Assembly (NCBI GenBank): GCA_022844265.1
Contig: JALHMA010000012.1
Location: 1 to 37,096, forward strand
DNA: 37,096 bases
Direction of reading: 5' to 3'
Source of the DNA: Saprospiraceae bacterium
Lineage (GTDB): Bacteria > Bacteroidota > Bacteroidia > Chitinophagales > Saprospiraceae
The notes under the pieces were generated by a model. It was not told the origin of the DNA. It searched no databases and saw only the letters and a program-made list of their open reading frames with translations. A program made the translations under genes and the position numbers. This document shows positions 17,444 through 26,700 of this stretch, in pieces. Numbering within the stretch: the stretch's first letter is position 1; each line of letters starts with the position of its first letter.

Positions 17444-18166
17444 TTAATCTTTTTTCTCTTCTTCTTCTGTAGCGGGCGTTTCGTCGGCAGCCGGTGCTTC
17501 TTCCGTTGCTTCGGCGACTACTTCAGGAGCGACTTCTTCTGCAACAGGCGCTGCTGCTTCCACTTCAGCCACTACTTCAGCCGCCGTTTCTTCAGCGACA
17601 ACTGCAGGAGCAGTTTCTTCCGCAACCGGAGCGGCTACTACTTCTTCTTCTACCTGTGTTACAACTTCCTCGATAACAGCCGGCGTTTCATCTACTTCTT
17701 CTACGACTGCTGCTGTTTCGGGCGTTCCGGCAACCACGGCTGCTTTTTTGCCACCGCGACGGGTTTTCTTGGCCGTTTTGGTTTTACCTGCATTCGGGTT
17801 GTAGGTTTCGTTGAAATCCACGAATTCGATCATGGCTGTTTCAGCGCCGTCACCGCGGCGGAAGCCGAGTTTGATGACGCGGAGGTAACCGCCCGGACGT
17901 TCGGAGATTTTGGCTGCGATCGGGCCGAACAGTTCTGTCAGGGCCTCTTTATTCTGTAAGTAACTGAAAACGACGCGGCGCGAGTGGGTGGAGTTGTCTT
18001 TCGACTTGGTAATGAGCGGCTCGGCGTAACGGCGCAGGGCTTTCGCTTTCGCCAGGGTGGTTGTGATGCGTTTGTGCTCGATCAACGAGATGGTCAGGTT
18101 GGCCAGCAAAGCGCGGCGGTGGGAAGCGGTGCGTCCGAGATTGTTTATTTTATCTCCGTGTCTCAT
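17444..18166 (-). CDS. rplQ: 50S ribosomal protein L17 with long acidic C-terminal tail
   Basis: The first ~122 residues are a normal L17 ([20 protein letters not shown] start, [15 protein letters not shown] near the end of the fold). L17 sits at the base of the 50S subunit near the exit tunnel. A basic linker follows ([16 protein letters not shown], about 127-142), then about 95 residues almost entirely of Ala, Glu, Val, Pro and Thr, ending EEEEKKD. At 240 residues the protein is about twice the length of E. coli L17. Tails on L17 occur in Bacteroidota, but this one is long and strongly acidic. It is the last gene of the superoperon, 227 bases after rpoA, separated from it by a heptamer hairpin element. 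Confidence 0.97.
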   Translation of the reverse strand: MRHGDKINNLGRTASHRRALLANLTISLIEHKRITTTLAKAKALRRYAEPLITKSKDNSTHSRRVVFSYLQNKEALTELFGPIAAKISERPGGYLRVIKLGFRRGDGAETAMIEFVDFNETYNPNAGKTKTAKKTRRGGKKAAVVAGTPETAAVVEEVDETPAVIEEVVTQVEEEVVAAPVAEETAPAVVAEETAAEVVAEVEAAAPVAEEVAPEVVAEATEEAPAADETPATEEEEKKD

Positions 18167-18236
18167 GGTACAGGTACCTTTTTGTAGGTGGCGGCACTGG
18201 AGCAGCGTTAGCGCTCATGCAGTTACCACGCTTTGT

Positions 18237-18390
<154 letters not shown>

Positions 18391-18393
18391 GAT

Positions 18394-19392
18394 TTACTCT
18401 TCGTCCAATTTGTATTTCGCAAGGTCCATTCCGAAGGTCAGGCCCTTATCTTGCAGTAATTCTTCGATTTCCACGAGCGACTTTTTACCAAAATTGCGGA
18501 ATTTAAGCAATTCGTGGGTGTCGTAGCGCACCATTTCGGCCAGGGTATTGATCTTGGCTGCTTTGAGGCAGTTGTAGGCACGTACGCTGAGGTCGAGGTC
18601 TTCCAGGGAAGTTTTCAACAGTTTGCGCATGTGCAGGATGTGTTCATCCACTACATTTTCCTCGCGGCTGGTCGGTGTGTCAAACGTGATATTGTCGTCT
18701 GTGATCAGCATCAGGTGCTGGATCATAATACGGCTGGCTTCGCGGATGGCGTCTTCGGGGTGGATCGTGCCATCGGTTTTGATGTCGATGGTCAGTTTTT
18801 CATAGTCCGTACGTTGGCCTACGCGGGTATTTTCCACTTTGTAGGATACGTTTTTGATCGGGGTATAGATGGCGTCGATCGGGATCACGCCGATGGCGAG
18901 GTCTTTCGGAGCGCCGTCGTCGGCGGGTTGGTAGCCGCGGCCTTTGCTGATCGTCAATTCCAGTTCGAGGTTGATGGTCGGTTCCATGCGGCAAAGCAGC
19001 AGGTCGGGATTCATCACCTTGAACACGTTGTTGAACTCTTCGATCATACCGGCCCGGAATTCTTCGCGACCGCTGATGGTCAGGTAAATTTTTTCTTGCG
19101 GGTTTTTATCGTCCTGAATCACTTGTTTCAGACGCACCTGCTTGAGATTCAGCACAATATCCACCACGTCTTCTACTACGCCACGAATGGTTGCGAACTC
19201 ATGGTCGACACCGCCGATACGAACGGCGCTGATGGCATAACCTTCTAATGAAGAGAGGAGGACGCGACGAAGCGAGTTGCCCACCGTTTGGCCAAAACCT
19301 GGTTCCAAGGGTTTGAACTCGAAAGTGCCTTCAAAATCAGTTGCTTTTTGCAGCAGAATTTTTTCAGGCTTTTGGAAATTGAGAATACTCAT
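18394..19392 (-). CDS. rpoA: RNA polymerase alpha subunit
   Basis: This 332-residue protein has the usual length and layout. The N-terminal dimerisation domain (about 1-235) includes GNSLRRVLLSSLEGYA. The C-terminal domain has LKAAKINTLAEMV and LLKFRNFGKKSLVEIEELL, the helix-hairpin-helix segments that contact upstream DNA and activators. It nucleates RNA polymerase assembly. It lies between rpsD and rplQ as in most bacteria. Unlike the ribosomal genes I checked, it has a good Shine-Dalgarno sequence (AAGGAG, 11 bases before ATG), and a strong hairpin stands in the spacer upstream. Both could set its expression apart from that of the ribosomal genes. Confidence 0.98.
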   Translation of the reverse strand: MSILNFQKPEKILLQKATDFEGTFEFKPLEPGFGQTVGNSLRRVLLSSLEGYAISAVRIGGVDHEFATIRGVVEDVVDIVLNLKQVRLKQVIQDDKNPQEKIYLTISGREEFRAGMIEEFNNVFKVMNPDLLLCRMEPTINLELELTISKGRGYQPADDGAPKDLAIGVIPIDAIYTPIKNVSYKVENTRVGQRTDYEKLTIDIKTDGTIHPEDAIREASRIMIQHLMLITDDNITFDTPTSREENVVDEHILHMRKLLKTSLEDLDLSVRAYNCLKAAKINTLAEMVRYDTHELLKFRNFGKKSLVEIEELLQDKGLTFGMDLAKYKLDEE

Positions 19393-19403
19393 ATTTTGGA
19401 AGT

Positions 19404-19409
19404 CTCCTT
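19404..19409 (-). promoter_or_regulatory. Shine-Dalgarno sequence of rpoA
   Basis: The minus strand reads AAGGAG, 11 bases before the rpoA ATG at 19392. The other starts I checked in this operon (rpsJ, rpsC, rplP, rplB, rpsD, rplQ) have no comparable sequence, as is usual for Bacteroidota. Confidence 0.7.
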
Positions 19410-19482
19410 AATAAAGGGTGGGAAAACAAAAATTGGTTTGAGGGCGGAGCAGGTCGGATTGAAAAAGCATAAACGCGAAAAT

Positions 19483-19509
19483 GGTTGGCACCGTAACCGA
19501 GTGCCAACC
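19483..19509 (-). terminator. Hairpin between rpsD and rpoA (attenuator or processing site)
   Basis: Perfect 9-base arms GGTTGGCAC and GTGCCAACC surround a 9-base loop, and A/T flanks can extend the stem. It starts 18 bases after the rpsD stop on the minus strand. The sequence after it is ATTTTCGCG, a short T-run, so partial termination or RNase processing is possible. Confidence 0.55.
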
Positions 19510-19527
19510 GTTTTGCTATCAATATCT

Positions 19528-20142
19528 TTATTTAGAGTACAACTCTACGATTAACTGCTCGTTGATCCGTTCCGGTATCTGGTCGCGTTGCGGGTAGGAA
19601 AGGAAGGTGCCCTGCATTTTATCAGGGTTCCATTCGAGCCATCCGAACTGGCGCACATTGCTTGTTTTTGCGTTGGCGTGGGTCGTTACGATCTCCAGAC
19701 CTTTCGATTTGCCGCGCACTGCGATCACATCGCCCGGTTTAACCGAATAGGAAGGGATGTTTACGATATTGCCATTCACAGTCACGTGGCGGTGACCTAC
19801 CAACTGGCGGGCGCCACGACGGGTTGGGGAAATACCGAGGCGATACACGGTGTTATCCAGGCGTGCTTCCAGCAATTGGAGCAATATTTCGCCGGTTACG
19901 CCGTGACGGCGTGTTGCGCTGACGAAGGTTTTGCGGAACTGACGTTCCAGTACACCATAGGTATATTTCGCTTTTTGCTTCTCCGTCAACTGCAAAGAAT
20001 AGTTTGAAGCCTGTTTTTTCTTCTTAGACAGACCATGCTGTCCGGGAGGATACTTCCGGCGTTCAAATGCTTTATCAAACCCAAAAATCGGGTCGCCGAA
20101 CGAGCGGGCTTTTTTAGTTGTTGGTCCAGTATAACGAGCCAT
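19528..20142 (-). CDS. rpsD: 30S ribosomal protein S4
   Basis: At 204 residues it has the normal S4 length, beginning [20 protein letters not shown]. The S4 RNA-binding domain is visible as [34 protein letters not shown] (about 93-127). It binds 16S rRNA early in 30S assembly and in many bacteria represses the alpha operon. The N-terminal zinc-binding cysteines found in some lineages are absent. It is 53 bases after rpsK and 135 bases before rpoA. Confidence 0.98.
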   Translation of the reverse strand: MARYTGPTTKKARSFGDPIFGFDKAFERRKYPPGQHGLSKKKKQASNYSLQLTEKQKAKYTYGVLERQFRKTFVSATRRHGVTGEILLQLLEARLDNTVYRLGISPTRRGARQLVGHRHVTVNGNIVNIPSYSVKPGDVIAVRGKSKGLEIVTTHANAKTSNVRQFGWLEWNPDKMQGTFLSYPQRDQIPERINEQLIVELYSK

Positions 20143-20195
20143 TCTTTACAGGAATGTGTTAGAATTCGATAATGAAATGTAGTGAGCAGCAATAA

Positions 20196-20588
20196 TTATA
20201 CGCGGCGGCGCTTAGGCGGGCGGCAACCATTGTGCGGCATCGGCGTAACGTCGTTGATGACGGTTACTTTGATACCGGACTGGTCAATCGCACGAATAGC
20301 AGCTTCGCGACCGGAACCCGGGCCTTTTACAAATACCTCAGCGGTACGCATACCGGCTTCAAATGCTGTTTTCGCAGCATCATTGGCCGCTACCTGCGCA
20401 GCGTATGGGGTGTTTTTCTTGGATCCACGGAAACCTGCCTTACCGGCTGATGCCCATGACACTACTTCACCTTGCTTATTGGTGATAGAAATGATAATGT
20501 TGTTGAAGCTGGCCCGAATGAAGACAATTCCTTCGGGGGAAATTTTGACTTTGCGCTTAACAACTTTTTTTGCAGCTCCTTTTGCCAT
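20196..20588 (-). CDS. rpsK: 30S ribosomal protein S11
   Basis: The protein has 130 residues, with the typical [20 protein letters not shown] core and the C-terminal [18 protein letters not shown], whose basic end lines the mRNA exit on the platform of the 30S subunit. The length is normal. It lies 138 bases after rpsM across a repeat hairpin element and 53 bases before rpsD. Confidence 0.98.
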   Translation of the reverse strand: MAKGAAKKVVKRKVKISPEGIVFIRASFNNIIISITNKQGEVVSWASAGKAGFRGSKKNTPYAAQVAANDAAKTAFEAGMRTAEVFVKGPGSGREAAIRAIDQSGIKVTVINDVTPMPHNGCRPPKRRRV

Positions 20589-20616
20589 TGTATATGGTAG
20601 TGTGCTTTAAACTTGG

Positions 20617-20726
20617 GTGTTTAGTATCTAGTATTTAGTGTCTGGGACACTTTGCCTTTGGCTTTTATTGTTAGGTTTGCCAAAGGCAATGAGTCCTAAA
20701 TCCAAAAAACCAAACACTAAACACTA
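20617..20726. repeat. Heptamer array hairpin element between rpsM and rpsK
   Basis: The left array (20617-20644) has units gtgttta, gtatcta, gtattta and gtgtctg. The right array (20694-20728) has tcctaaa, tccaaaa, aaccaaa, cactaaa and cactatt. They flank an inner perfect 11-base inverted repeat, ttgcctttggc (20652-20662) and gccaaaggcaa (20679-20689). The right array runs into the rpsM stop codon at 20727-20729. Confidence 0.85.
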
Positions 20727-21104
20727 TTACTTCGTTGCTTTTTTCTTGTTCGCAACCGTCTTACGCTTGCCCTTGCGGGTACGAGCATTGGTACGGGTAC
20801 GCTGGCCACGTAGTGGCAAACCTTTCCGGTGACGGAGACCGCGGTAACAACCGATATCCATCAGACGTTTGATACTCAACTGAACTTCCGAACGAAGTTG
20901 ACCTTCGGTGCGGTAATCATCCGCGATGATGCGGGTGATCGCCTTGATGTTCTCATCCGTCCAGTTTTCCACTTTTGTGTTCTCGTCCATCCCCGCTTTA
21001 TCCAGGATAACTTTGGCTGTTGTAGAGCCAATTCCATAGATATAGGTCAGACCGATAACCCCTCTTTTATTCCGGGGCAAATCCACACCAGCAATACGTG
21101 CCAT
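20727..21104 (-). CDS. rpsM: 30S ribosomal protein S13
   Basis: At 125 residues it starts [21 protein letters not shown], has the helix-two-turn-helix-like [15 protein letters not shown], and ends in the basic tail that contacts P-site tRNA ([18 protein letters not shown] and onward). It sits in the 30S head. The length is normal. It follows rpmJ after 93 bases and opens the alpha-operon part of the cluster. Confidence 0.98.
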   Translation of the reverse strand: MARIAGVDLPRNKRGVIGLTYIYGIGSTTAKVILDKAGMDENTKVENWTDENIKAITRIIADDYRTEGQLRSEVQLSIKRLMDIGCYRGLRHRKGLPLRGQRTRTNARTRKGKRKTVANKKKATK

Positions 21105-21197
21105 ATTCTATTGTTGATTTGTTGTAACCTTTGATAAGTCGATTCATTTTTAAATTATTGATTTTCAATAACTTGCGAATGAATCAAACGCCGGCTT

Positions 21198-21314
21198 TTA
21201 ACCCTGGCGCTGTTTGAATTTCGGGTTTTTCTTGTTGATTACATAAAGTTTGCCATTCCGGCGAACAATCTTGCAATCAACCGAACGCTTTTTGATAGAC
21301 GGTTTAACCTTCAT
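21198..21314 (-). CDS. rpmJ: 50S ribosomal protein L36, zinc-free form
   Basis: This 38-residue gene runs from ATG at 21312-21314 to TAA at 21198-21200. The product [20 protein letters not shown], then [18 protein letters not shown], is clearly L36. Of the four zinc ligands in the classic form (three Cys, one His), only one Cys (position 14) remains, so it is the zinc-independent form usual in Bacteroidota. It lies 44 bases after infA and 93 bases before rpsM. Confidence 0.97.
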   Translation of the reverse strand: MKVKPSIKKRSVDCKIVRRNGKLYVINKKNPKFKQRQG

Positions 21315-21358
21315 GTCGTGCGTATTTTCAGTTTGCAAAAATTATATTGACACCTTGA

Positions 21359-21577
21359 TTATTTGTAGCGGTAAATAATTCGTCCACGAGTCAAATCGTA
21401 AGGCGACATTTCTACCGATACTTTATCACCAGGCAAAATTCTGATGTAGTTCATGCGCATCTTGCCGGAGATGGTCGCCAATATGACGTGCCCGTTTTCC
21501 AGACGCACTTTGAAATTTGCATTGGAGAGCGCTTCCGCTACTTCTCCGTCTTGTTTAATAATGTCTTCTTTTGACAT
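21359..21577 (-). CDS. infA: Translation initiation factor IF-1
   Basis: At 72 residues it is the normal length: a single S1-like OB fold with [24 protein letters not shown] and [22 protein letters not shown] at the end. It occupies the A site of the 30S subunit during initiation. It is 32 bases after map and 44 bases before rpmJ, the standard spc-to-alpha junction in Bacteroidota. A partial -7 box (GACCTTTG on the minus strand at about 21605) lies just upstream but is not convincing. Confidence 0.98.
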   Translation of the reverse strand: MSKEDIIKQDGEVAEALSNANFKVRLENGHVILATISGKMRMNYIRILPGDKVSVEMSPYDLTRGRIIYRYK

Positions 21578-21609
21578 ATAAGGCCTTTTCGATTTTGGGC
21601 TGCAAAGGT

Positions 21610-22464
21610 CTAACTTTTTGGGGAGATTTCCCGCAAAGAATTATTATTTTTTATAGCGTCCAAAATAAATTCATGCGTAGAGAGAATATCCGCCTTTCCT
21701 TTCCGTACTGCTACCGAGTGTTCGTAATGCGCGCTCGGTTTTCTGTCTCTGGTGTGGATGGTCCAGCCGTCGGTATCCTGGTACACCTCTTTAACACCCA
21801 TATTGATCATCGGTTCAATTGCTATCACCAGACCTTCCATCAAAACCGGCCCTTTCCCTCTTCTTCCGAAGTTCGGAACTTCCGGTTCTTCGTGTAAAGA
21901 GCGTCCAACGCCATGTCCCACCAGATCTCTCACCACTCCGTATTTATGTTGCCGTTCACAGTAGTCCTGAATTGCGAATGAAATATCTCCCACCCGTTTT
22001 CCATGCACTGCCTGTTCGATGCCTTTGTATAAAGAGCCGTAGGTGACGCGGAGCAGTTCCATGGTAGCATCGTCAACATCTGCCAAAGCAAACGTAAAAG
22101 CCGCATCCCCGTAAAATCCTTCCAGTTCCACACCGCAATCCACCGAAGCAATATCTTTTTCTCCAAATTCCCTGTTCGCCGGAATCCCGTGTACCACTAT
22201 ATCATTGTAAGAGATACAGAGTGAACCCGGAAAAGGGTTATGTGGCGACCCGTAGCCTTTAAAGGCCGGCCGGGCTTTGTGATCGCGGATAAATTCTTCA
22301 GCCGCCTGATCCAATTGTTTGCCGGTTACACCCGGCTTGAGCAGCGTACCAACATATCCCAGGGTTTTTGAAACCAGGAGGTTGGCATTGCGCATCAATT
22401 CAATTTCTTCTTTGGTTTTATAGAAGACTCTTTTGCCTTCTTTACCAGAACCGAAAAGTCCCAT
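21610..22464 (-). CDS. map: Type I methionine aminopeptidase
   Basis: It removes the initiator methionine from new proteins. The five metal ligands are in place: Asp109 and Asp120 ([14 protein letters not shown]), His184 (GHGVG), Glu217 (IAIEPM) and Glu248 (YEHS). His92 (VHGIP) and His191 (SLHEEP) are the usual substrate-contacting histidines. At 284 residues it is about 20 longer than the E. coli enzyme, mainly through an N-terminal [12 protein letters not shown] and a C-terminal tail. The chosen ATG is 5 bases after the secY stop; a shorter start is possible. There is no adk between secY and map, as is usual in Bacteroidota. Confidence 0.97.
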   Translation of the reverse strand: MGLFGSGKEGKRVFYKTKEEIELMRNANLLVSKTLGYVGTLLKPGVTGKQLDQAAEEFIRDHKARPAFKGYGSPHNPFPGSLCISYNDIVVHGIPANREFGEKDIASVDCGVELEGFYGDAAFTFALADVDDATMELLRVTYGSLYKGIEQAVHGKRVGDISFAIQDYCERQHKYGVVRDLVGHGVGRSLHEEPEVPNFGRRGKGPVLMEGLVIAIEPMINMGVKEVYQDTDGWTIHTRDRKPSAHYEHSVAVRKGKADILSTHEFILDAIKNNNSLREISPKS

Positions 22465-22469
22465 AATTT

Positions 22470-23834
22470 TTATTGCGGCTGCCCCATTTGGAGGCCCTGT
22501 GAAGAGCGTCCCTGTATGCGGCCGGATTTAATAAGACCATCGTATTTCTGCGTCAGCAAGTAGCTCTCGATCACTTGTAAGGTATCCAGTGCAACACCCA
22601 CCATAATCAGCAGCGTTGTGCCGCCAAAAAAGAGTGCAAACTGTTGGTTGACTCCGAAAGTGGCTGCAATGGATGGCATGATACCGAGCAGACCGAGGAA
22701 TATTGCGCCCGGAAGTGTGATCCGGGTCATAATATTATCGATATAGTCAGAAGTCGCTTCACCCGGTTTGACACCCGGAACAAACGCATTGTTTCGTTTC
22801 AGGTATTCTGCATAGTTCGTCGGATTAATCATCAGGGCCGTATACACATAAGTACAGATAACGATCAGCAGGAAAAAAGATGCGTTATAGCCAAAGGAGT
22901 AAATATCGCTGAACATTTGCAATTGTCCTGTACCGCTGTCTGCACTGGCCAGGTATTGATAAGCGGTAGCCGGAAGGAACATCAGCGCCTGGGCGAAGAT
23001 GATCGGCATAACGCCCGCAGAGTTTACTTTTAATGGCAGGTAGTCGCGTGCGCTGGCAGCAGGTACGGAACCGCCCGAACGCCCTACCATTCGTTTGGCA
23101 AACTGTATCGGAATCCGTCGAACACCCTGGATAACCAGGATAGTAGCCAGTACGATCAGGAAGAAAAACGCCAGTTCTACAAAGAAAAGCAGCAGTTTAT
23201 TGTCGCTGAAAAGTTTCTGGAATTCAAATACAAACGCTTGCGGCAAACGGGCAATGATACCGGCCTGGATAATCAGGGATACGCCATTGCCGATACCTTT
23301 ATCGGTAATACGCTCACCCAGCCACATACAAAAGATGGTACCGGCAGTGAGGATGATGATATTGGTAAACCAGAACAGGCCATCGGGAATTTCAGAAGAA
23401 ATGGCGCCCGGGGTACTGCGAATCAACTGGAGATAACCGCCGCCCTGTACCAGGGTAATGGCTACCGTCAGCAAACGGGTGATCTGGTTGATCTGTTTGC
23501 GACCGCTTTCACCTTCTTTGGTTTGCAGGCGCTGGAAATAAGGCACCGCAAAACCCAGCAACTGTACAATGATAGATGCCGTGATGTAGGGCATTACGCC
23601 CAGGGCAAAAATGGCAGCATTGTCAAAAGCGCCGCCGGTAAATACGTTGATCAGACCGAGAAGGTCGTTGGAACCGCGATTTTGGGCTGCTTTGTCAAGC
23701 GCGGCCGGAATAACACCCGGCAATACCACGAAAGTGCCCACACGGTACACCAACAATAAACCCAACGTAAAGAGAATACGCTGGCGGAGTTCTTTGATAC
23801 TCCAAATATTTTTGAGAACCGTAAAAAGTTTCAT
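22470..23834 (-). CDS. secY: Preprotein translocase subunit SecY
   Basis: At 454 residues with about ten hydrophobic helices, it is the channel subunit of the inner-membrane SecYEG translocon. It begins MKLFTVLKNIWSIKELRQRI, has VLPGVIPAALDKAA in the first periplasmic loop, where the plug helix begins, and a cytoplasmic loop with GVRRIPIQFAKRMVG that faces the ribosome and SecA. The length is normal. It is 17 bases after rplO and 5 bases before map, so the three are likely co-translated. Confidence 0.98.
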   Translation of the reverse strand: MKLFTVLKNIWSIKELRQRILFTLGLLLVYRVGTFVVLPGVIPAALDKAAQNRGSNDLLGLINVFTGGAFDNAAIFALGVMPYITASIIVQLLGFAVPYFQRLQTKEGESGRKQINQITRLLTVAITLVQGGGYLQLIRSTPGAISSEIPDGLFWFTNIIILTAGTIFCMWLGERITDKGIGNGVSLIIQAGIIARLPQAFVFEFQKLFSDNKLLLFFVELAFFFLIVLATILVIQGVRRIPIQFAKRMVGRSGGSVPAASARDYLPLKVNSAGVMPIIFAQALMFLPATAYQYLASADSGTGQLQMFSDIYSFGYNASFFLLIVICTYVYTALMINPTNYAEYLKRNNAFVPGVKPGEATSDYIDNIMTRITLPGAIFLGLLGIMPSIAATFGVNQQFALFFGGTTLLIMVGVALDTLQVIESYLLTQKYDGLIKSGRIQGRSSQGLQMGQPQ

Positions 23835-23851
23835 TGCCGAGAGAGAAGAAT

Positions 23852-24298
23852 TTAAACAAGTTCAACACTACCACCTGCCGCTTCAATGGCTGCCTTCGCG
23901 GAGGCCGACACTGCATGCGCCTTGATATTCACTTTAGAGGTCAAGGTGCCTTTACCCAGCACTTTGATTTTGTCGCTGGCTTTTGCCAGGCCTACAGAGA
24001 CCATTAATGCCACATCCAGATCAGATACGCCTGTTTTTTGGACATACGCTTCGAGCGTGCTCAGGTTGAGCGGTGCATACTCTTCGCGATTAACATTATG
24101 GAAGCCGCGTTTTGGCAAACGACGCTGCATAGGCGTCTGACCGCCTTCAAAGTGGCGTTTTTCCTTCGAGCCACTGCGGGCTTTATCACCCTTGTGACCG
24201 CGCGTGGAAGTACCGCCATGGCCAGATCCTGTACCACGACCAATACGCTTTTCTTTTTTCACAGAACCCTGTGCCGGACGAAGATTATTGAGTTCCAT
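23852..24298 (-). CDS. rplO: 50S ribosomal protein L15
   Basis: At 148 residues, the N-terminal extension rich in Gly and basic residues (RIGRGTGSGHGGTSTRGHKG) threads into 23S rRNA, and the globular part contains FEGGQTPMQRRLPKRGFHN, both signatures of L15. The length is normal. It lies 87 bases after rpmD and 17 bases before secY. Confidence 0.98.
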   Translation of the reverse strand: MELNNLRPAQGSVKKEKRIGRGTGSGHGGTSTRGHKGDKARSGSKEKRHFEGGQTPMQRRLPKRGFHNVNREEYAPLNLSTLEAYVQKTGVSDLDVALMVSVGLAKASDKIKVLGKGTLTSKVNIKAHAVSASAKAAIEAAGGSVELV

Positions 24299-24319
24299 TG
24301 CTGTGTTTTATTCGATATG

Positions 24320-24353
24320 AAAACCCGTATGGGAGATTCCCACAACAGGTTTT
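24320..24353. other. Small inverted repeat between rpmD and rplO
   Basis: Outer arms AAAACC (24320-24325) and GGTTTT (24348-24353) surround an inner stem TGGGA/TCCCA with a 3-base loop (24330-24342). It is a plain hairpin without tandem units and could be a processing or stability element. Confidence 0.4.
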
Positions 24354-24385
24354 TAGTTGAATTTCAATGATGAATACAATTGCAA

Positions 24386-24565
24386 TCAGGCGTTTTCTAC
24401 CTGAACCAAATGTTGTACGACCCGGATCATTCCATGAATCTGGGGATTGGCTTCATGCTCGACCGTTTGATTCATTTTGCGGAATCCCAGCGCCGTAAGC
24501 GTGTTTTTCTGCCGTTTGGTTTTATCAATCGGGCTTTTGACCAGTGTAATTTTTACCTTGCTCAT
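24386..24565 (-). CDS. rpmD: 50S ribosomal protein L30
   Basis: This 59-residue gene runs from ATG at 24563-24565 to TGA at 24386-24388. The product starts MSKVKITLVKSPIDKTKRQ and continues with TLTALGFRKMNQTVEHEANP and IHGMIRVVQHLV, the standard L30 fold (beta-alpha-beta-alpha-beta). It lies between rpsE (49 bases, with a heptamer array) and rplO (87 bases), its usual place. Confidence 0.97.
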   Translation of the reverse strand: MSKVKITLVKSPIDKTKRQKNTLTALGFRKMNQTVEHEANPQIHGMIRVVQHLVQVENA

Positions 24566-24573
24566 GTTGCTTA

Positions 24574-24601
24574 GTTATCGGTTATCAGTTATCGGTTATC
24601 A
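24574..24601. repeat. Four perfect-register heptamers (GTTATCG/GTTATCA) between rpsE and rpmD
   Basis: Four exact 7-base units alternate gttatcg, gttatca, gttatcg, gttatca with no gaps. There is no matching inverted arm here, so it looks like half of the hairpin elements seen in the other spacers. It lies 13 bases after the rpsE stop. Confidence 0.9.
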
Positions 24602-24614
24602 GACGACCAACCAA

Positions 24615-25142
24615 TTAACCATTAAACAATTTGTCCATTGAGATACCGCGCTGGCGGGCCACTTCAACCGGGCTGCGCAGGCTGGCCAATGCAGCAATCG
24701 TGGCTTTCACTACGTTGTGCGGATTGGATGAACCCTGCGATTTAGCCAGTACGTCGTGGATACCGGCCATTTCCAGTACAGCGCGCATAGCGCCACCGGC
24801 AATAACGCCCGTTCCATGAGCGGCTGGTTTGATCAATACGCGGCCTGCATCATATTTACCACGCGCTTCATGCGGAATGGTACCGTTCAATACAGGCACT
24901 TTAACGAGATTTTTTTCTGCGTCCTTCACCGCTTTGGCGATGGCTTCAGAAACCTCACGCGCTTTGCCCAAACCCTGACCAACGCGGCCTTTACCGTCGC
25001 CCACCACTACTACTGCGGCAAAGCTGAAAGTACGACCACCTTTGGTTACTTTGGCAACGCGATTGAGCGAAACCATTTTTTCTTTGAGACCCGAATCTTC
25101 AGAAGTACGGGAATTATCTCTTTCTCTTTCTTGCCGTGCCAT
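24615..25142 (-). CDS. rpsE: 30S ribosomal protein S5
   Basis: At 175 residues, the S5 double-stranded-RNA-binding-like domain is visible ([21 protein letters not shown], then [18 protein letters not shown]), followed by the C-terminal domain with [19 protein letters not shown] and a final [13 protein letters not shown]. It helps maintain decoding accuracy and mRNA unwinding at the entry site. The N-terminal ~20 residues are charged and probably disordered. It is 41 bases after rplR and 49 bases before rpmD. Confidence 0.98.
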   Translation of the reverse strand: MARQERERDNSRTSEDSGLKEKMVSLNRVAKVTKGGRTFSFAAVVVVGDGKGRVGQGLGKAREVSEAIAKAVKDAEKNLVKVPVLNGTIPHEARGKYDAGRVLIKPAAHGTGVIAGGAMRAVLEMAGIHDVLAKSQGSSNPHNVVKATIAALASLRSPVEVARQRGISMDKLFNG

Positions 25143-25183
25143 AGTTGACGAGCTACTGTTGAGATGTTGACTTAAAAATATAC

Positions 25184-25525
25184 TTAGAACTGGAGACCTC
25201 CCTCGCGGGCGCCGTCAGCCAAGGATTTTACACGACCGTGGTACAGGTAACCGCCGCGGTCAAAAACAACGTTTTCGATACCGGCAGCCTTCGTACGTTC
25301 GGCGATCAGTTTGCCCACTGCTACAGCCTGTTCCTGTTTAGTTCCGGTCAATCCGGCAGAAGAGGCCGAAGCCAGCGTATGCCCTGTCAGGTCGTCGATT
25401 ACCTGGCAGTAAATGGATTTATTGGAGCGAAAAATGCTCAGACGTGGACGCGCGGCCGTTCCGTTCACTTTTTTACGGATGCGCATGTGAATGCGCTGAC
25501 GACTTTGCTTTTTTGTGCGTTTCAT
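25184..25525 (-). CDS. rplR: 50S ribosomal protein L18
   Basis: I chose the ATG at 25523-25525 (113 residues, [19 protein letters not shown]); a TTG four codons upstream is less likely. The typical L18 core [20 protein letters not shown] and the end [26 protein letters not shown] are present. It binds 5S rRNA together with L5. It is 117 bases after rplF and 41 bases before rpsE. The rplF-rplR spacer contains only a weak imperfect hairpin (about 25546-25571). Confidence 0.98.
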   Translation of the reverse strand: MKRTKKQSRQRIHMRIRKKVNGTAARPRLSIFRSNKSIYCQVIDDLTGHTLASASSAGLTGTKQEQAVAVGKLIAERTKAAGIENVVFDRGGYLYHGRVKSLADGAREGGLQF

Positions 25526-25642
25526 TATTTTTATCAATTTGGGTTTTCCCGATTACCGACCGGGGAAACATGATAATAAGGTATGAATAGAGCGGCGTAC
25601 AAGGCATAAAAAACAACCCGAAACGACGCGATCCAATCGTTT

Positions 25643-26203
25643 TTATTTTTTGCTACCGGCAGTTTTACCTGCTTTGCGGCGCACCACTTCTCCCTTGAAC
25701 ATGATACCCTTTCCTTTGTAAGGCTCGGGTTTGCGGAAGGAGCGTATTTTTGCACACACCTGACCCAGGAGTTCCTTATCAGAACCTTCCAGGCGGATGA
25801 GTGGCGGCGAACCTTTTTCCATGGCCGTCGTCAACTTGATTTCCGAAGGGATGGAAAAGATGATCGGGTGTGAGTAACCAACCGTGAGGGTCAGGAGATT
25901 CCCCTGATTTTCCACACGATAACCTACCCCGATTACTTCCATTTCACGGATGTAGCCCTGGCTAACACCGGTCACCAGGTTGTTGAGCAGTGCGCGATAC
26001 AAGCCGTGTAAGGCTTTGTGCCGCTTCTGATCAGTCGGGCGCGTGACAGAAAGTGTGCCGTCTTCAATCTGCACACTAATATCCGGGTCCACTTTCTGAG
26101 AAAGTGAGCCTTTCGGGCCTTTCACGGTAACCGTGTTATCGGACGCGAGCGAAACTTCCACTTTTGCCGGTATTTGAATCGGCATTTTACCAATGCGTGA
26201 CAT
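25643..26203 (-). CDS. rplF: 50S ribosomal protein L6
   Basis: At 186 residues there are two L6 repeats: the first starts MSRIGKMPIQIPAKVEVSL, and the second holds the conserved YKGKGIMFKGEVVRRKAGKT end. It lies near the sarcin-ricin loop and factor-binding region of the 50S subunit. The length is normal. It follows rpsH after 44 bases. Confidence 0.98.
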   Translation of the reverse strand: MSRIGKMPIQIPAKVEVSLASDNTVTVKGPKGSLSQKVDPDISVQIEDGTLSVTRPTDQKRHKALHGLYRALLNNLVTGVSQGYIREMEVIGVGYRVENQGNLLTLTVGYSHPIIFSIPSEIKLTTAMEKGSPPLIRLEGSDKELLGQVCAKIRSFRKPEPYKGKGIMFKGEVVRRKAGKTAGSKK

Positions 26204-26247
26204 ATCGCAAATGAATTCTTAGTTCTAAGTTTTTGACGCTTAGGTGA

Positions 26248-26658
26248 TTAGGAAACATAGCAGAGCAACTCGCCGCCAACATTCATCTCGCGGGCTTTTT
26301 TGTCCGTCATTACTCCTTTCGAAGTAGAAACGATCATAATGCCCAGGCCGTTGATGATACGCGGAATATCCGTTGCACCGGAGAACTTACGCAAACCCGG
26401 ACGGCTTACCCGTACCAGATCGCGGATGACAGGCTGTTTGGTAGCCGTATCATACTTGAGTGCAATTTTGATGATGCCCTGCTTATTTTCAGGAGTTTTT
26501 TCCTCGAACGTATATTTGAGAATGTAACCCTGATCATACAAGATCTCCGTGATGGACTTCTTGATACGGGAAGCCGGAATCTCGACGATGCGATGGCCAG
26601 CCATCTGCGCGTTGCGGATGCGGGTCAAATAGTCTGCTATCGGGTCAGTGACTTGCAT
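26248..26658 (-). CDS. rpsH: 30S ribosomal protein S8
   Basis: At 136 residues it begins [21 protein letters not shown] and ends with [26 protein letters not shown], the signature S8 C-terminus that binds helix 21 of 16S rRNA. In other bacteria S8 is the feedback repressor of the spc operon. It is 143 bases after rpsN across an octamer repeat element and 44 bases before rplF. Confidence 0.98.
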   Translation of the reverse strand: MQVTDPIADYLTRIRNAQMAGHRIVEIPASRIKKSITEILYDQGYILKYTFEEKTPENKQGIIKIALKYDTATKQPVIRDLVRVSRPGLRKFSGATDIPRIINGLGIMIVSTSKGVMTDKKAREMNVGGELLCYVS

Positions 26659-26700
26659 TGTATCTTCTCGATTGATTGTATTCTAAAAAGATGTTGATTT

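Noticed and set aside
17387-17959. A 190-residue Phe- and Cys-rich plus-strand frame
   Set aside because: It is the antisense of the acidic tail of L17; composition is dictated by GAA/GCA codons on the other strand.
18514-19248. A 244-residue plus-strand frame opposite rpoA
   Set aside because: Shadow of rpoA, with no recognisable domain and no start signal.
21593-21613. Promoter for infA (GACCTTTG on the minus strand)
   Set aside because: The first two bases of TAnnTTTG are missing and the nearest TTTG upstream is 23 bases away, so the match is too weak.
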